From: Desulfovibrio sp.
GTDB taxonomy: Bacteria; Desulfobacterota; Desulfovibrionia; Desulfovibrionales; Desulfovibrionaceae
NCBI GenBank assembly: GCA_031272405.1
Contig: JAISTW010000017.1
Coordinates: 1-56,285 of the forward strand
Length of the DNA: 56,285 bases
Direction: 5' to 3'
Position numbers and translations under genes: made by a program. The notes under the pieces were generated by a model. That model ran no database searches. It was not told the DNA's origin and saw nothing but the letters and a program-made list of their open reading frames with translations. Below, piece by piece: positions 36,147-44,929 of the stretch (its first letter is position 1; each line of letters begins with the position of its first letter).

Positions 36147-37330
36147 CCTTTGTGTGCATGGCGGGCATGCTGACGGGTATTGTTCAGTGTCTGTTCCTTT
36201 TCGTCCTGGCCCGTCTCGGACGCGCGCTGCCCGCCCGCGCCTCGGACGACGAGGCGGCCGCGCTGACCACGCCGGACGCCGATTTTCCGTCTGTAGCCCT
36301 GATCGTCCCTGTGGCCGGTAGCCATCCGCGTATGGAGGAAGCTCTCACAAGCCTCGTCATGCAGAACTATCCTTGCCTGGAGCCCATTTTCGTCACGGCT
36401 GCGGATACGGAAGACGCCGCCGCGCTCACAGCCTGTTTACAGAAACAGTTCCCGCAAGTGCGGCGCGTGACGGCCGGACAACAGGCAGGATGCGGCCAGA
36501 AAAACCACAACAGCCTTTGCGGGGTCAAGGCCGCCGGACAGGCCGACGTGTTTGTTTTCTGCGACAGCACCCATCCGGCCCGGCCGGACTTCGTGCGGAC
36601 GCTCGTGGCTCCCATCGCCAGGGGAGAGGCCGACTTCACCACCGGATACCATCAGGTACTGCCCCGCGACGCGCGGCCGGTCACCCTGGCCTACGCCGTA
36701 TGCGTTTTGCTTATGCGCCTTCTTCAGGCTTTGGCCCCTTTCACCCAGCCTTGGGGCGGAGCCATGGCTATACGCCGCGCCGCCTTTGAGCGCTGGAACA
36801 TAGCGGACATCTGGGCCGGCAACGTGGTGGACGACTGCTCACTGGCCGGCATTCTGCCCAGCCTGGGCGCGCGTGTGCGTTTGTGCCCCGGCGCGTTGCT
36901 GAACACGGAGGCCGCCGTTCACCGTCTGCCGGTATGGCTGGCCTGGATGGACAGGCAGGTGCGTTTCCTCAAATTCTGCGTGCCGTCGCAATGGTTTTTG
37001 CTGGGGGCGCTCTGTGCGCTCATGGCCTTGCCGCTCGTCTGGGCCGCCGTCACCCTCTGCGCCGCCCTGGTCAACACGGACATGGGCTGGCCTGTTGCGG
37101 GAGTTCTGGTCTATCTGGGAATGCTGACGGCCGTCATGAACAGTTGGAGACGCCTTGTTCCCGCGCCGGTTCCCCTGCTGCCCTGGTTGCGGGCATTTCT
37201 CTGCGCCGTGGGCATGTTCGCGTATGTGTACGCCCGCAGCGTCACGGCCAAGGATATTGTCTGGCACGGCATTCAATACACGGTGGGGCGCGGCGGCAAG
37301 GTGTCGGCCGCGTGTCGCGCGGCCCGGTAA
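36143..37330 (+). CDS. Membrane glycosyltransferase, GT2/GT21-like
   Basis: This 395-residue protein has an N-terminal membrane helix, a cytoplasmic GT-A domain and three or four C-terminal helices. Motifs follow the processive/ceramide-glucosyltransferase pattern: VALIVPVAGSHPRMEEALTS, FVFCDSTHPARPDFV (the DxD-like position), PWGGAMAIRRAAFER, NVVDDCSLAGIL, and RQVRFLKF in place of the (Q/R)xxRW motif. It should transfer a sugar to a lipid acceptor at the inner membrane. The immediate upstream EamA transporter might move the substrate or product. GT21-like placement is by motif order only. Confidence 0.75.
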   Translation: MTFVCMAGMLTGIVQCLFLFVLARLGRALPARASDDEAAALTTPDADFPSVALIVPVAGSHPRMEEALTSLVMQNYPCLEPIFVTAADTEDAAALTACLQKQFPQVRRVTAGQQAGCGQKNHNSLCGVKAAGQADVFVFCDSTHPARPDFVRTLVAPIARGEADFTTGYHQVLPRDARPVTLAYAVCVLLMRLLQALAPFTQPWGGAMAIRRAAFERWNIADIWAGNVVDDCSLAGILPSLGARVRLCPGALLNTEAAVHRLPVWLAWMDRQVRFLKFCVPSQWFLLGALCALMALPLVWAAVTLCAALVNTDMGWPVAGVLVYLGMLTAVMNSWRRLVPAPVPLLPWLRAFLCAVGMFAYVYARSVTAKDIVWHGIQYTVGRGGKVSAACRAAR

Positions 37331-37358
37331 CCATTGAAGTCGCTGCGGGAGCGGCACA

Positions 37359-37393
37359 TTCAGGCCCCGAGCAAGGAACGCCCGGGGCCTGAA
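37359..37393. terminator. Bidirectional hairpin between glycosyltransferase and aspA
   Basis: TTCAGGCCCCG (37359-37369) and CGGGGCCTGAA (37383-37393) form a perfect 11-bp stem with a 13-base loop in the 82-base gap between two converging genes. T runs are lacking, but place and stability fit a shared terminator. Confidence 0.6.
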
Positions 37394-37412
37394 ACATTGA
37401 CTGAAACAGCGC

Positions 37413-38816
37413 CTACAAATGCGCCCGGCTGGGATGCGTCATGCTTTCCGGTTTCAAAAGCTTGTCGAGCTGCTCGTTGGTCAGCACGCCCTGGGCAAGG
37501 GCCACTTCCCGCACGGATTTGCCTGTGGCCAACGCTTCCTTGGCGATGGCCGCGGATTTCTCGTAGCCGATGACAGGCAGAAGGTTGGTGACGATGCCTA
37601 TAGAGTTGAGCACAAGGTCATGGCAGCGTTCCTTGTTGGCGGTAATGCCCTTGACGCACTTTTCGCCGAGGGTTCTGCAGCCGATGCCCAGGCGCGCCAC
37701 CGCGGCAAAAAGGACATGGGCCACCACGGGTTCCATGACGTTCAGTTCAAGCTGACCGGCTTCAGCGGCCATGGTGACGGTCACGTCCTTGCCGATGACG
37801 TCGAAGCAAATCTGGTTGACCACTTCGGGAATGACCGGGTTGACCTTGCCGGGCATGATGGAGGAACCGGGCTGGAGCCGGGGCAGGTTGATCTCGTTGA
37901 TGCCCGTGCGCGGACCGGAGGAGAGCAGGCGCAGGTCGTTGCATATCTTGGACAACTTGACGGCGAAACGCTTGAGTACGCCGGAAATCTGCACATAGCA
38001 GCCATTGTCCCAGGTCGCCTCGACAAGGTTTTCGGAAGTGACGACCTGCAGCCCCGTGAGATTGCGCAAGTGATTGCACACGACGCGCGAATAGTCGGAA
38101 GGAGCGTTGATGCCCGTGCCGATGGCCGTGGCGCCGAGGTTGATCTCCAGCAACAGTTTGCGGCATTCTTCCACACGCAGAACATCTTCGCCAATGGTGG
38201 TGGCATAGGCGCTGAATTCCTGTCCCAGAGTCATGGGCACCGCGTCCTGCAACTGCGTGCGGCCCATCTTGACCACATTGGCAAATTCCACGCCCTTCTG
38301 GGCGAAGCAACTCTGGATGAACCTCATATGCTCCATGAGGTTGGTCAGGTCTTCATACAAAGCCAGCCGGAAGGCCGTGGGATAAGCGTCGTTGGTGGAT
38401 TGCGAGCAGTTGACGTGATTGTTGGGGTGGCAGTGTTCGTAGTCTCCCTTCTTGAAGCCCATGATTTCCAGGGCGCGGTTGGCGATGACTTCATTGGCGT
38501 TCATGTTGGTCGACGTTCCAGCGCCGCCCTGAAAGGTGTCGATTGGGAACTGGTCGTGCAGCTTGCCGGCCAGCAGGTCGTCGCAGGCGGCGCAGATGCC
38601 TTTGGAAATGTCGGCCGGCAATTCGCCAAGCTCCGCGTTGGCCAGGGCCGCGGCTTTTTTGACCTGGGCGAAAGCGCGGATCAGGGCAGGGCACTGGGAA
38701 ATGGTGTGCCCGGAAATATGAAAATTCTGCTTGGCGCGCATGGTCTGCACGCCGTAATAGACGTTGTCCGGAATTTCCAGTTCACCAAGAAAATCATGTT
38801 CCTTACGTGTCTTCAT
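37413..38816 (-). CDS. aspA: Aspartate ammonia-lyase
   Basis: This 467-residue member of the fumarase/aspartase superfamily has the N-terminus EHDFLGELEIPDNVYYGVQT, the QGGAGTSTNMNANEVIANRA region, the catalytic NHVNCSQSTNDAYPTA and the signature loop GSSIMPGKVNPVIPE. It converts L-aspartate to fumarate and ammonia in the cytoplasm. Length and the aspartase-like N-terminus favour AspA over class II fumarase. It diverges from a dcu exchanger: aspartate import, deamination and fumarate reduction with succinate export would form one pathway. The leader carries a duplicated ribosome-binding segment. Confidence 0.95.
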   Translation of the reverse strand: MKTRKEHDFLGELEIPDNVYYGVQTMRAKQNFHISGHTISQCPALIRAFAQVKKAAALANAELGELPADISKGICAACDDLLAGKLHDQFPIDTFQGGAGTSTNMNANEVIANRALEIMGFKKGDYEHCHPNNHVNCSQSTNDAYPTAFRLALYEDLTNLMEHMRFIQSCFAQKGVEFANVVKMGRTQLQDAVPMTLGQEFSAYATTIGEDVLRVEECRKLLLEINLGATAIGTGINAPSDYSRVVCNHLRNLTGLQVVTSENLVEATWDNGCYVQISGVLKRFAVKLSKICNDLRLLSSGPRTGINEINLPRLQPGSSIMPGKVNPVIPEVVNQICFDVIGKDVTVTMAAEAGQLELNVMEPVVAHVLFAAVARLGIGCRTLGEKCVKGITANKERCHDLVLNSIGIVTNLLPVIGYEKSAAIAKEALATGKSVREVALAQGVLTNEQLDKLLKPESMTHPSRAHL

Positions 38817-38819
38817 CGC

Positions 38820-38854
38820 GTACTCCGTTGTTGAGGGTGTACTCCGGTTGTTGA
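38820..38854 (-). repeat. Tandem duplication of the aspA ribosome-binding segment
   Basis: Two near-identical units (38820-38834 and 38839-38854, differing by one G) read TCAACAA(C)CGGAGTAC on the minus strand. The proximal CGGAG is six bases before the aspA ATG; the distal copy lies 19 bases further upstream. Confidence 0.75.
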
Positions 38855-38880
38855 AAAAAACGTCCTCTTCACATTATTTC

Positions 38881-38920
38881 AATAACTTTTTAATCGTCCG
38901 GTTTGATTAAAAAAGTTATT
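38881..38920. promoter_or_regulatory. AT-rich palindrome in the aspA-dcu divergent region
   Basis: AATAACTTTTTAATC (38881-38895) and GATTAAAAAAGTTATT (38905-38920) are complementary apart from one extra base, with a nine-base loop. It lies between the aspA leader and a good -35 element for the dcu gene (38931), so it is a candidate operator for both directions. I do not recognise the binding protein. Confidence 0.5.
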
Positions 38921-38930
38921 ATGACCCCTG

Positions 38931-38960
38931 TTGACAAGGCTTATTTCATTCATTTATCTT
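38931..38960 (+). promoter_or_regulatory. Probable promoter of the dcu exchanger
   Basis: Perfect TTGACA (38931-38936) and TATCTT (38955-38960) are 18 bases apart. The remaining leader of about 150 bases before the dcu ATG holds no credible gene; I see no clear riboswitch in it. Confidence 0.5.
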
Positions 38961-39117
38961 GGAAAAAATACGCTCGCGCGACACTACACCCAGGCAGGGG
39001 CTCTGTCAACACCTGGGCGGTTCAAATCAAGAGGCGCATGGGCCAACGCCATGCCGTGGTGTTCCCCGCGTTTTACCGCAACCCGCGGTAGCGTGAAACA
39101 TGGAAGGAGATTCCTGT

Positions 39118-40443
39118 ATGATCTTTCTTGAACTCATCGTTGTTTTAGGGGCGATTTTTCTGGGGGCGCGGATGGGGAGCATCGGCATCGGGTTCGCCGG
39201 CGGCCTGGGCGTGCTGGTGCTGGGCCTGCTGGGGGTCAAACCGGGCGCCATCCCCATTGACGTCATCCTCATCATCATGTCGGTCATTTCCGCCATCGCC
39301 ACAATGGAAGTGGCCGGCGGCCTGAAATTTCTGGTGAACGTCGCCGAACGTCTTTTGCGCAAAAACCCCAAACGGATCACCATGTACGCGCCTCTTGTCA
39401 CCTACGGCATGACGCTTATGGCCGGCACCGGCCACACGGCCTTTTCCACCCTGCCGGTTATCGCCGAAGTCGCCAAAGAGCAAGGCATACGTCCCTCGCG
39501 GCCTCTTTCCATAGCTGTGGTGGCCTCGCAGGTGGCCATCACCGCCTCCCCCATTTCTGCGGCGGTGGTGTATCTGTCCTCGGCGCTTGAACCCCTGCAC
39601 GTGGATTATTTGCAAATTCTGCTTGTGTGTGTGCCCACATCCCTGGCCGCCGTCATCATAGCCTCCTTTGTGACCAATTTCCTGGGCAAGGAGCTCAAGG
39701 ACGATCCAATATGCCAGGAACGTCTCGCCCACGGCATCCAGCGGAGAAAAACCGACAACATAAAAATGGACGGCGCGATGCAGACGGAAATTCTGCCCGG
39801 AGCCAAGACCTCCGTATGGATTTTCGCCGCCGCCATTCTCATGGTCATGGTGTACGCCACCATGATCAGCGACAAGGTGGGGCTTATCGCCAAGGAGCAT
39901 ATCGTGCTTTCACGCGACAGCGCCATCATGTCCTTCATGCTCACGGCGGCCTCTCTCATGGTTCTGGCGTGCCGGCTCAATCCCAGCAAGGTGCTGAACG
40001 CCTCCACCTTCAAGTCCGGCATGAGCGCCTGCATATGCGTGCTGGGCGTGGCCTGGCTCGGCACAACCTTTGTCACCGCCCACGAGGCCGAAATCAAGGA
40101 GTTCGCCGGCGGCCTTTTGCAGTCCAAGCCGTGGCTGCTCTCCGTGGCCTTGTTTTTCGCCTCCATGCTGCTGTATTCCCAAGCGGCCACCGCCAAAGCC
40201 CTTGTCCCAACCGCCATCGCCCTGGGGGTTTCCGGCGGCTCCATCGTGGCTTCCTTTGCCGCCGTTTCGGCCCTGTTCGTGTTGCCCACCTACCCCACCC
40301 TGCTGGCCGCGGTGGAAATGGACGATACAGGCTCCACGCGCATCGGCAAGTATGTTTTCGACCATCCCTTCATTATTCCAGGCGTGCTGACCATAGCCCT
40401 GTCCGTGTTGTTCGGCTTCATCCTGTCCGGCCTTGTGCTGTAA
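39118..40443 (+). CDS. dcuB: Anaerobic C4-dicarboxylate exchanger (Dcu family)
   Basis: This 441-residue inner-membrane protein with ten or more helices matches DcuA/DcuB along its length: FLELIVVLGAIFLGARMGSI, GGLGVLVLGLLGVKPGAIPI, YGMTLMAGTGHTAFSTLPVI, ASQVAITASPISAAVVYLSS and a FVTAHEAEIK loop. Such carriers swap fumarate, malate or aspartate for succinate under anaerobic conditions. DcuA and DcuB cannot be told apart with confidence here. AAGGAG lies eight bases before ATG 39118. It diverges from aspA. Confidence 0.88.
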   Translation: MIFLELIVVLGAIFLGARMGSIGIGFAGGLGVLVLGLLGVKPGAIPIDVILIIMSVISAIATMEVAGGLKFLVNVAERLLRKNPKRITMYAPLVTYGMTLMAGTGHTAFSTLPVIAEVAKEQGIRPSRPLSIAVVASQVAITASPISAAVVYLSSALEPLHVDYLQILLVCVPTSLAAVIIASFVTNFLGKELKDDPICQERLAHGIQRRKTDNIKMDGAMQTEILPGAKTSVWIFAAAILMVMVYATMISDKVGLIAKEHIVLSRDSAIMSFMLTAASLMVLACRLNPSKVLNASTFKSGMSACICVLGVAWLGTTFVTAHEAEIKEFAGGLLQSKPWLLSVALFFASMLLYSQAATAKALVPTAIALGVSGGSIVASFAAVSALFVLPTYPTLLAAVEMDDTGSTRIGKYVFDHPFIIPGVLTIALSVLFGFILSGLVL

Positions 40444-40459
40444 CCCCGGCAAATGAGAA

Positions 40460-40492
40460 ATTCCCCACAGGCGGCGGACGCCTGTGGGGAAT
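40460..40492. terminator. Bidirectional hairpin between dcu and nitrilase genes
   Basis: ATTCCCCACAGGCG (40460-40473) and CGCCTGTGGGGAAT (40479-40492) form a perfect 14-bp stem with a five-base loop, 17 bases after the dcu stop and 27 bases before the end of the converging nitrilase gene. Confidence 0.7.
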
Positions 40493-40519
40493 CACGTGAT
40501 TCACGGACACGTCCCCTGT

Positions 40520-41452
40520 TCACCTTTCCGTAACGCTGATCACCGCCTGTTGCGGGCTTTCGTTGACCGAAAGCTTGAACACGTCCGGTCGCGCGTAATG
40601 ACCAGCGACGTCAAAATCAAGTTTTGCCCCGGCTAAAAGGCTGAAATCCAGTTCCGCCGAAAGCGTCGTCTCCTCGTCAAAAACCGGTCCGGCAAGCACT
40701 TTCCCTAACGGATCAATGATGGCAGCCCCGCCCCGCATCAAATAATCGTCAGGTTCGGCATCAATGCGGCATGCGTAATCAACCGGAAAGTCTTTTCTTC
40801 GCAATACCTGACAACTGGTCAGCACAAAACAACGGCCTTCAAGAGCGATATGTCTCATGGACGGCAACCAGGTTTCCCTGTCATCCGCTGTAGGGGCGCA
40901 GTAGACGCTGACGTTTTTGCTGTACATGGTCATCCTGAGCATCGGCATATAATTTTCCCAACAGATCACCGCGCCGATTCTGCCTACCGGCGTGTCATAC
41001 ACGGGCAGGGTTGAACCATCTCCAAACCCCCATACCAGGCGTTCGGAACTGGTTGGCATAAGTTTTCTGTGTTTTCCAAGCAATTCGCCTTCGCTGGAAA
41101 AGAACAGAGCGGTACAGTACAGTGTCCCCCCATCCCGCTCAATAACCCCGACAACCACAAATGTCTTTGTTTCCGCCGCCGCTTTCGCGATACGCGCTGT
41201 TTCAGGGCCGGGCACTATGACCGCGCTGTCATAGTAAAGACGAAAGCTTTCGCGTCCTTCCGGAGTCCTTTTGCCCACGCAACATCCGAAATCCAGGCCT
41301 TTGGGATAAGCGGAGAGAACAGCTTCCGGGAAAAGAATGAGGCGTCCGCCTTCATCGGCGGCTCTTTCCATCCAGGAAACGATTTTCGTCGTGGTTGCTT
41401 CGGGGTCAAAAGGAATTGCGCCTATCTGCACCACGCTGGCTTTAATTTTCAT
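40520..41452 (-). CDS. Nitrilase-family carbon-nitrogen hydrolase
   Basis: This 310-residue cytoplasmic enzyme has the Glu-Lys-Cys triad: Glu in GGRLILFPEAVLSAYPKG, Lys in GKHRKLMPTSSERLVWG and Cys in GAVICWENYMPMLRMTMY. CWEN, HRKL and the LALEGRCFVL-like ALEGRCFVLTSCQ segment are characteristic of true nitrilases and aliphatic nitrilase/cyanide hydratases more than of amidases. Start 41452 has GGAGGGG just upstream; an ATG four codons earlier is less likely. It follows livF on the same strand by 70 bases, so the LIV-type importer may bring in its nitrile or amide substrate. Exact substrate unknown. Confidence 0.85.
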   Translation of the reverse strand: MKIKASVVQIGAIPFDPEATTTKIVSWMERAADEGGRLILFPEAVLSAYPKGLDFGCCVGKRTPEGRESFRLYYDSAVIVPGPETARIAKAAAETKTFVVVGVIERDGGTLYCTALFFSSEGELLGKHRKLMPTSSERLVWGFGDGSTLPVYDTPVGRIGAVICWENYMPMLRMTMYSKNVSVYCAPTADDRETWLPSMRHIALEGRCFVLTSCQVLRRKDFPVDYACRIDAEPDDYLMRGGAAIIDPLGKVLAGPVFDEETTLSAELDFSLLAGAKLDFDVAGHYARPDVFKLSVNESPQQAVISVTER

Positions 41453-41522
41453 GATCCCCTCCATTTTTGTTTTCCCGTGGCTACGCCGCTGAAACGTATG
41501 CCCGGCTTATGTTGTCAGAGAG

Positions 41523-42227
41523 TTAAATCCCAAGGTATGCGCGCCGCACCTCGGGATTTGTCCGCAACGCCTCGGCAGTGTCCTGCAAAACAACCCTGCC
41601 GTCTTCAAGAACATAGCCCCGACTGGCTACAGACAAAGCCAATGACGCATTTTGTTCAACAAGAAGCACTGAAACCCCCGATGCATTGATGGCAAGAATG
41701 GCCTCATGAACCTCATCAACGACTATTGGGGCAAGGCCCAGACTCGGTTCGTCAAGCAAAAGAAGTTTCGGATTGCACATAAGCGCCCTGCCTATGGCGA
41801 CCATCTGCTGCTCCCCCCCTGAAAGACTTCCAGCCATTTGCTTCCTGCGCTCCAGCAGACGGGGAAACAATTTGTACACGCCTTCAAGAGCAGATGAGAT
41901 TTTTGCTTTTCTGCGGGCTGAATATGCCCCCATAAACAGATTGTCCTCGACAGTCATACGGGGAAAAACATGGCGGCCTTCGGGAACATGGCCTATTCCC
42001 AGGGCGGGAATTTCATGCGCCGGCTTGTGTGTGATCGCCTGTCCATCAAGGACAATCATCCCGACCACGCGCGGCAATACACCGGAAATAGCCCGTAATA
42101 TGGAAGTTTTTCCGGCGGTGTTCGCCCCAATGATGGTCACGGTTTCACCTGGTTCAATTGAGATGGCGACTCCGTGGAGGATGTCGATCTCGCTGTAGCC
42201 GCCTGACAGGTTTTCAATTTTGAGCAT
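41523..42227 (-). CDS. livF: Branched-chain-type ABC transporter ATPase (LivF)
   Basis: This 234-residue ATPase has Walker A GANTAGKT (about 34-41; Thr where Gly is usual), signature GSLSGGEQQMVAIGRALM, Walker B LLLLDEPSLGLAP and the LivF hallmarks HGVAISIEPGETVTIIGAN, GIGHVPEGRHVFPRMTVEDN and LVEQNASLAL. It pairs with LivG to drive the LivHM channel. Its start overlaps the livG end by 14 bases. It is followed by the nitrilase-family gene. Confidence 0.94.
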   Translation of the reverse strand: MLKIENLSGGYSEIDILHGVAISIEPGETVTIIGANTAGKTSILRAISGVLPRVVGMIVLDGQAITHKPAHEIPALGIGHVPEGRHVFPRMTVEDNLFMGAYSARRKAKISSALEGVYKLFPRLLERRKQMAGSLSGGEQQMVAIGRALMCNPKLLLLDEPSLGLAPIVVDEVHEAILAINASGVSVLLVEQNASLALSVASRGYVLEDGRVVLQDTAEALRTNPEVRRAYLGI

Positions 42228-42984
42228 GGCGGTTCACCTTGTCGCGCTTGTCTGCATCGCCGGAGCCTTGACCAAGATAAGCTTCAATCACTTTGGGATT
42301 ATTGGCGATCTCGGCCGGCGTGCCTTCGGCGATCAACCTCCCGAAGCAAATTACCAGCAGACGATCGCACAAAGCCATAATCGCCCGCATGTGATGCTCG
42401 ACAACAAGAATGGAAAGGGCGCATGTCTGTATGAGAAATCGAATGACGCGCATCACTTCATCCATCTCCACAGGATTGAGTGCAGCCATCACTTCGTCCA
42501 GAAGGAGAATTTTCGGACGGGTGGCAAGGGCGCGCGCCATTTCCACCAACGCTTTTTGGGGGAAAGTCAGATCGTTTACATCAGCATCGCCGATGGGGGT
42601 CAAATTGAGCATGGAAAGGATTTCGTCCGCTTCCTCGAAAGCTTCCTGCTGCACCGAATGCGACAGAGCCGCGGTCATCACATTTTGTCTTACCGTCATG
42701 TCCGGGAACAGCGCGGTGTTTTGAAATGTCTTCGTCATTCCTTTTTTGGCGATCTGATGGGGTTTCAAACCGGTGACGGCTTCCCCGGCAAGGCATATGC
42801 TCCCGGATGACAACCGCTGAAGTCCGACCAGGGAGTTGAAGAGAGTCGTTTTGCCGGCTCCATTCGGGCCTATGACGCCTACTATTTCCCCATAACCAAC
42901 TGAGAAAGACACGCCATCCAGGGCGTGGACGCCGCCAAAGACAACACTCAGGTCTTTTGCCTCAAGAAGCCTTGGAGTTCTCAT
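42214..42984 (-). CDS. livG: Branched-chain-type ABC transporter ATPase (LivG)
   Basis: This 256-residue ATPase shows LEAKDLSVVFGGVHALDGVS, Walker A GPNGAGKTT, the LivG-specific MTKTFQNTALFPDMTVRQNV, Walker B-type KILLLDEVMAALNP (here DEVMA rather than DEPxA, common in LivG) and VVEHHMRAIMALCDRLLVI. The canonical LSGGQ is replaced by DLTFPQKALVEMARALA. It partners with LivF. The start overlaps livM (ATGA). Confidence 0.94.
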   Translation of the reverse strand: MRTPRLLEAKDLSVVFGGVHALDGVSFSVGYGEIVGVIGPNGAGKTTLFNSLVGLQRLSSGSICLAGEAVTGLKPHQIAKKGMTKTFQNTALFPDMTVRQNVMTAALSHSVQQEAFEEADEILSMLNLTPIGDADVNDLTFPQKALVEMARALATRPKILLLDEVMAALNPVEMDEVMRVIRFLIQTCALSILVVEHHMRAIMALCDRLLVICFGRLIAEGTPAEIANNPKVIEAYLGQGSGDADKRDKVNRHAQN

Positions 42985-43967
42985 TGCCCCACCTCGGCGC
43001 CGACATCAGAATTTTGCGGCTTTTTCTTCTTCCGCGAGCAGAAAGCCATAAATCCACGAGGTTGTATAAGAACGGCCAATATCAGTATGCAGCCGAACAC
43101 CAACTGGGCAAGCCCAGCCACTGAAGAAAAAGCCGCTGTGGCATATTCCTCAAGAGGGATAAGAAAAATTGCGCCGAGTATTGGACCGGCTACTGTGCCT
43201 ATTCCTCCAATTATGGCGATCATGGCCACCCTGATGGATATTCCCGGCAGATTGAATACGGATTCGGGGTCAAAAAAGTAGTTGAACTGAGCGAAAATCG
43301 TACCGCAAGCGGCCATAAAGGCCGCCGAAGTTGTGGCGGCGATCATTTTCACAGCGAATGAATTGACGCCGGAGACTTCTGCCGCATCCTCATTTTCCCG
43401 TATGGCCCGCAGCTTATATCCAAGCGAACTGACCGAGATGTAATGGAAGACAAAGGAAATAACGCAAAGCGTCACAAGAATGATCCAATAGTACCAATAT
43501 GTTGATGCGAACTGAAAATCTATGAAGCTGGGATTGACATACGGCAGCGAGAGTCCCACGGAACCGCCGGTTACGGTTTCCCAACTGTTGGCGACGACGC
43601 GCAAAACTTCCGCGAAAGCAAGGGTGGCGAGCGCAAAATAATGTCCCTTGAGCTTCATCGTTGGAATGCACAAGATAATGGCCGCGATCACGGCAAGAAA
43701 TGCGCCCGCCAGCATGCCCGCCCACGGCGTGATCCCGAGCTTGAGATAGAGCAATGTCGACGTGTAGGCCCCAATGCCGAAAAAGGCCGCGTGTCCCAAT
43801 GATATCTGATTCGCGAGTCCCCCCACTATATTCCATGACTGGGCCGCGGCGGCAAAGAGCAGCGCTGTCGATAACACCCGTATGGAATGCCCCTTCGGCT
43901 CAAACCCGAATGGCGCAAGCGCGGCTGCGACTATGACGGCTGAAATGAAAAGGCTCTTTTTCGACAT
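42981..43967 (-). CDS. livM: Branched-chain-type ABC permease (LivM)
   Basis: This 328-residue inner-membrane permease has about nine or ten helices. Family stretches are WNIVGGLANQISLGHAAFFG, GIGAYTSTLLYLKLGI, LRAIRENEDAAEVSGVNSFA (the ATPase-coupling loop) and MIAIIGGIGTVAGPILGAI. Start 43967 is preferred over an upstream in-frame codon inside livH. It lies four bases after the livH stop and forms the channel with LivH. Confidence 0.93.
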   Translation of the reverse strand: MSKKSLFISAVIVAAALAPFGFEPKGHSIRVLSTALLFAAAAQSWNIVGGLANQISLGHAAFFGIGAYTSTLLYLKLGITPWAGMLAGAFLAVIAAIILCIPTMKLKGHYFALATLAFAEVLRVVANSWETVTGGSVGLSLPYVNPSFIDFQFASTYWYYWIILVTLCVISFVFHYISVSSLGYKLRAIRENEDAAEVSGVNSFAVKMIAATTSAAFMAACGTIFAQFNYFFDPESVFNLPGISIRVAMIAIIGGIGTVAGPILGAIFLIPLEEYATAAFSSVAGLAQLVFGCILILAVLIQPRGFMAFCSRKKKKPQNSDVGAEVGQ

Positions 43968-43971
43968 GGGA

Positions 43972-44829
43972 TTACCCTTCTTTGAGCAGACCGTTGGGAC
44001 GGACGACAAGAACCGCAATAAAAATAATAAAAAGAATCAAATTCTGCAGATGAATGGGGAAGACCAACGACGACAGGGACTGTATGACGCCAACGACGAT
44101 TCCACCGGCCAACGCGCCGGCGACGCTGCCCAGCCCGCCCAGCACAACAACAGTGAACATCAGGACGGAAAAATGTGAACCTATGGTTGGACTGACGCTG
44201 ATATAGGGCAGGATAACGGCTCCTCCAAAGGCGGTCAAACCAACCCCCAACCCGAAAGCTATATTATAGGTTGTCGTCGCGTTCACTCCTACCAGTTCGG
44301 CCATCATGGCGTCTTGCGCGACAGCGCGTATGGCGCGGCCAATCCAGCTTGTCGCGAGCAATGTCCAAAGCAGGCCCGTAATGACGAGCGCGGCCAGAAA
44401 AGCGTACAAATAGGATTTGCTGATGAATATTTCCCCAAGGTGGATGCTCTCTGTTTGATAGGTGACGGCAACGGAACGAAAATCTGAACCAAAAACCATG
44501 AGCGCCATGTTTTCCAGCACAACCATAAGGCCGACAGTCAAGAATATTTGCGCGGCGGCAGGAGCTTTCATGATATGATGGATAAAAAACTTCTGGATTA
44601 CATAACCAACAAAAAATATGATAATAAACGCCAGCGGTGACCCAAGAATAGGGTCAATTTCGAAAATACTCCAAGTAAACCATACAGCATACATTCCAAG
44701 CATAAGAAACTGTGCCTGAGCAAAATTTACTATTCCAAGCACACCAAACACAAGTGAAAGACCAGTTGCAATGACTCCATATACACCACCAAGCAATAAG
44801 CCATCAATTATTGACTGTAATAGTGCCAT
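43972..44829 (-). CDS. livH: Branched-chain-type ABC permease (LivH)
   Basis: This 285-residue inner-membrane permease has eight or nine helices, with LLQSIIDGLLLGGVYGVIAT, VFGVLGIVNFAQAQFLMLG, GRAIRAVAQDAMMAELVGVN (coupling loop) and VVVLGGLGSVAGALAGGIVV. It forms the membrane pore with LivM. AGGGA is eight bases before the ATG. A 100-base AT-rich gap separates it from the binding-protein gene. Confidence 0.93.
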   Translation of the reverse strand: MALLQSIIDGLLLGGVYGVIATGLSLVFGVLGIVNFAQAQFLMLGMYAVWFTWSIFEIDPILGSPLAFIIIFFVGYVIQKFFIHHIMKAPAAAQIFLTVGLMVVLENMALMVFGSDFRSVAVTYQTESIHLGEIFISKSYLYAFLAALVITGLLWTLLATSWIGRAIRAVAQDAMMAELVGVNATTTYNIAFGLGVGLTAFGGAVILPYISVSPTIGSHFSVLMFTVVVLGGLGSVAGALAGGIVVGVIQSLSSLVFPIHLQNLILFIIFIAVLVVRPNGLLKEG

Positions 44830-44929
44830 AAAATATTCCCTAACTATATAAGTTATACAAATATTTCACATGTATATGTCATGCAGTTATGTATGCTGTA
44901 TGGTTTGCAAGAAAGTTTAAAGACAAGAG

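Noticed and set aside
38931-39131. 66-codon plus-strand frame in the aspA-dcu gap
   Set aside because: No ribosome-binding site, no motif, overlaps the dcu start, and lies over the probable promoter.
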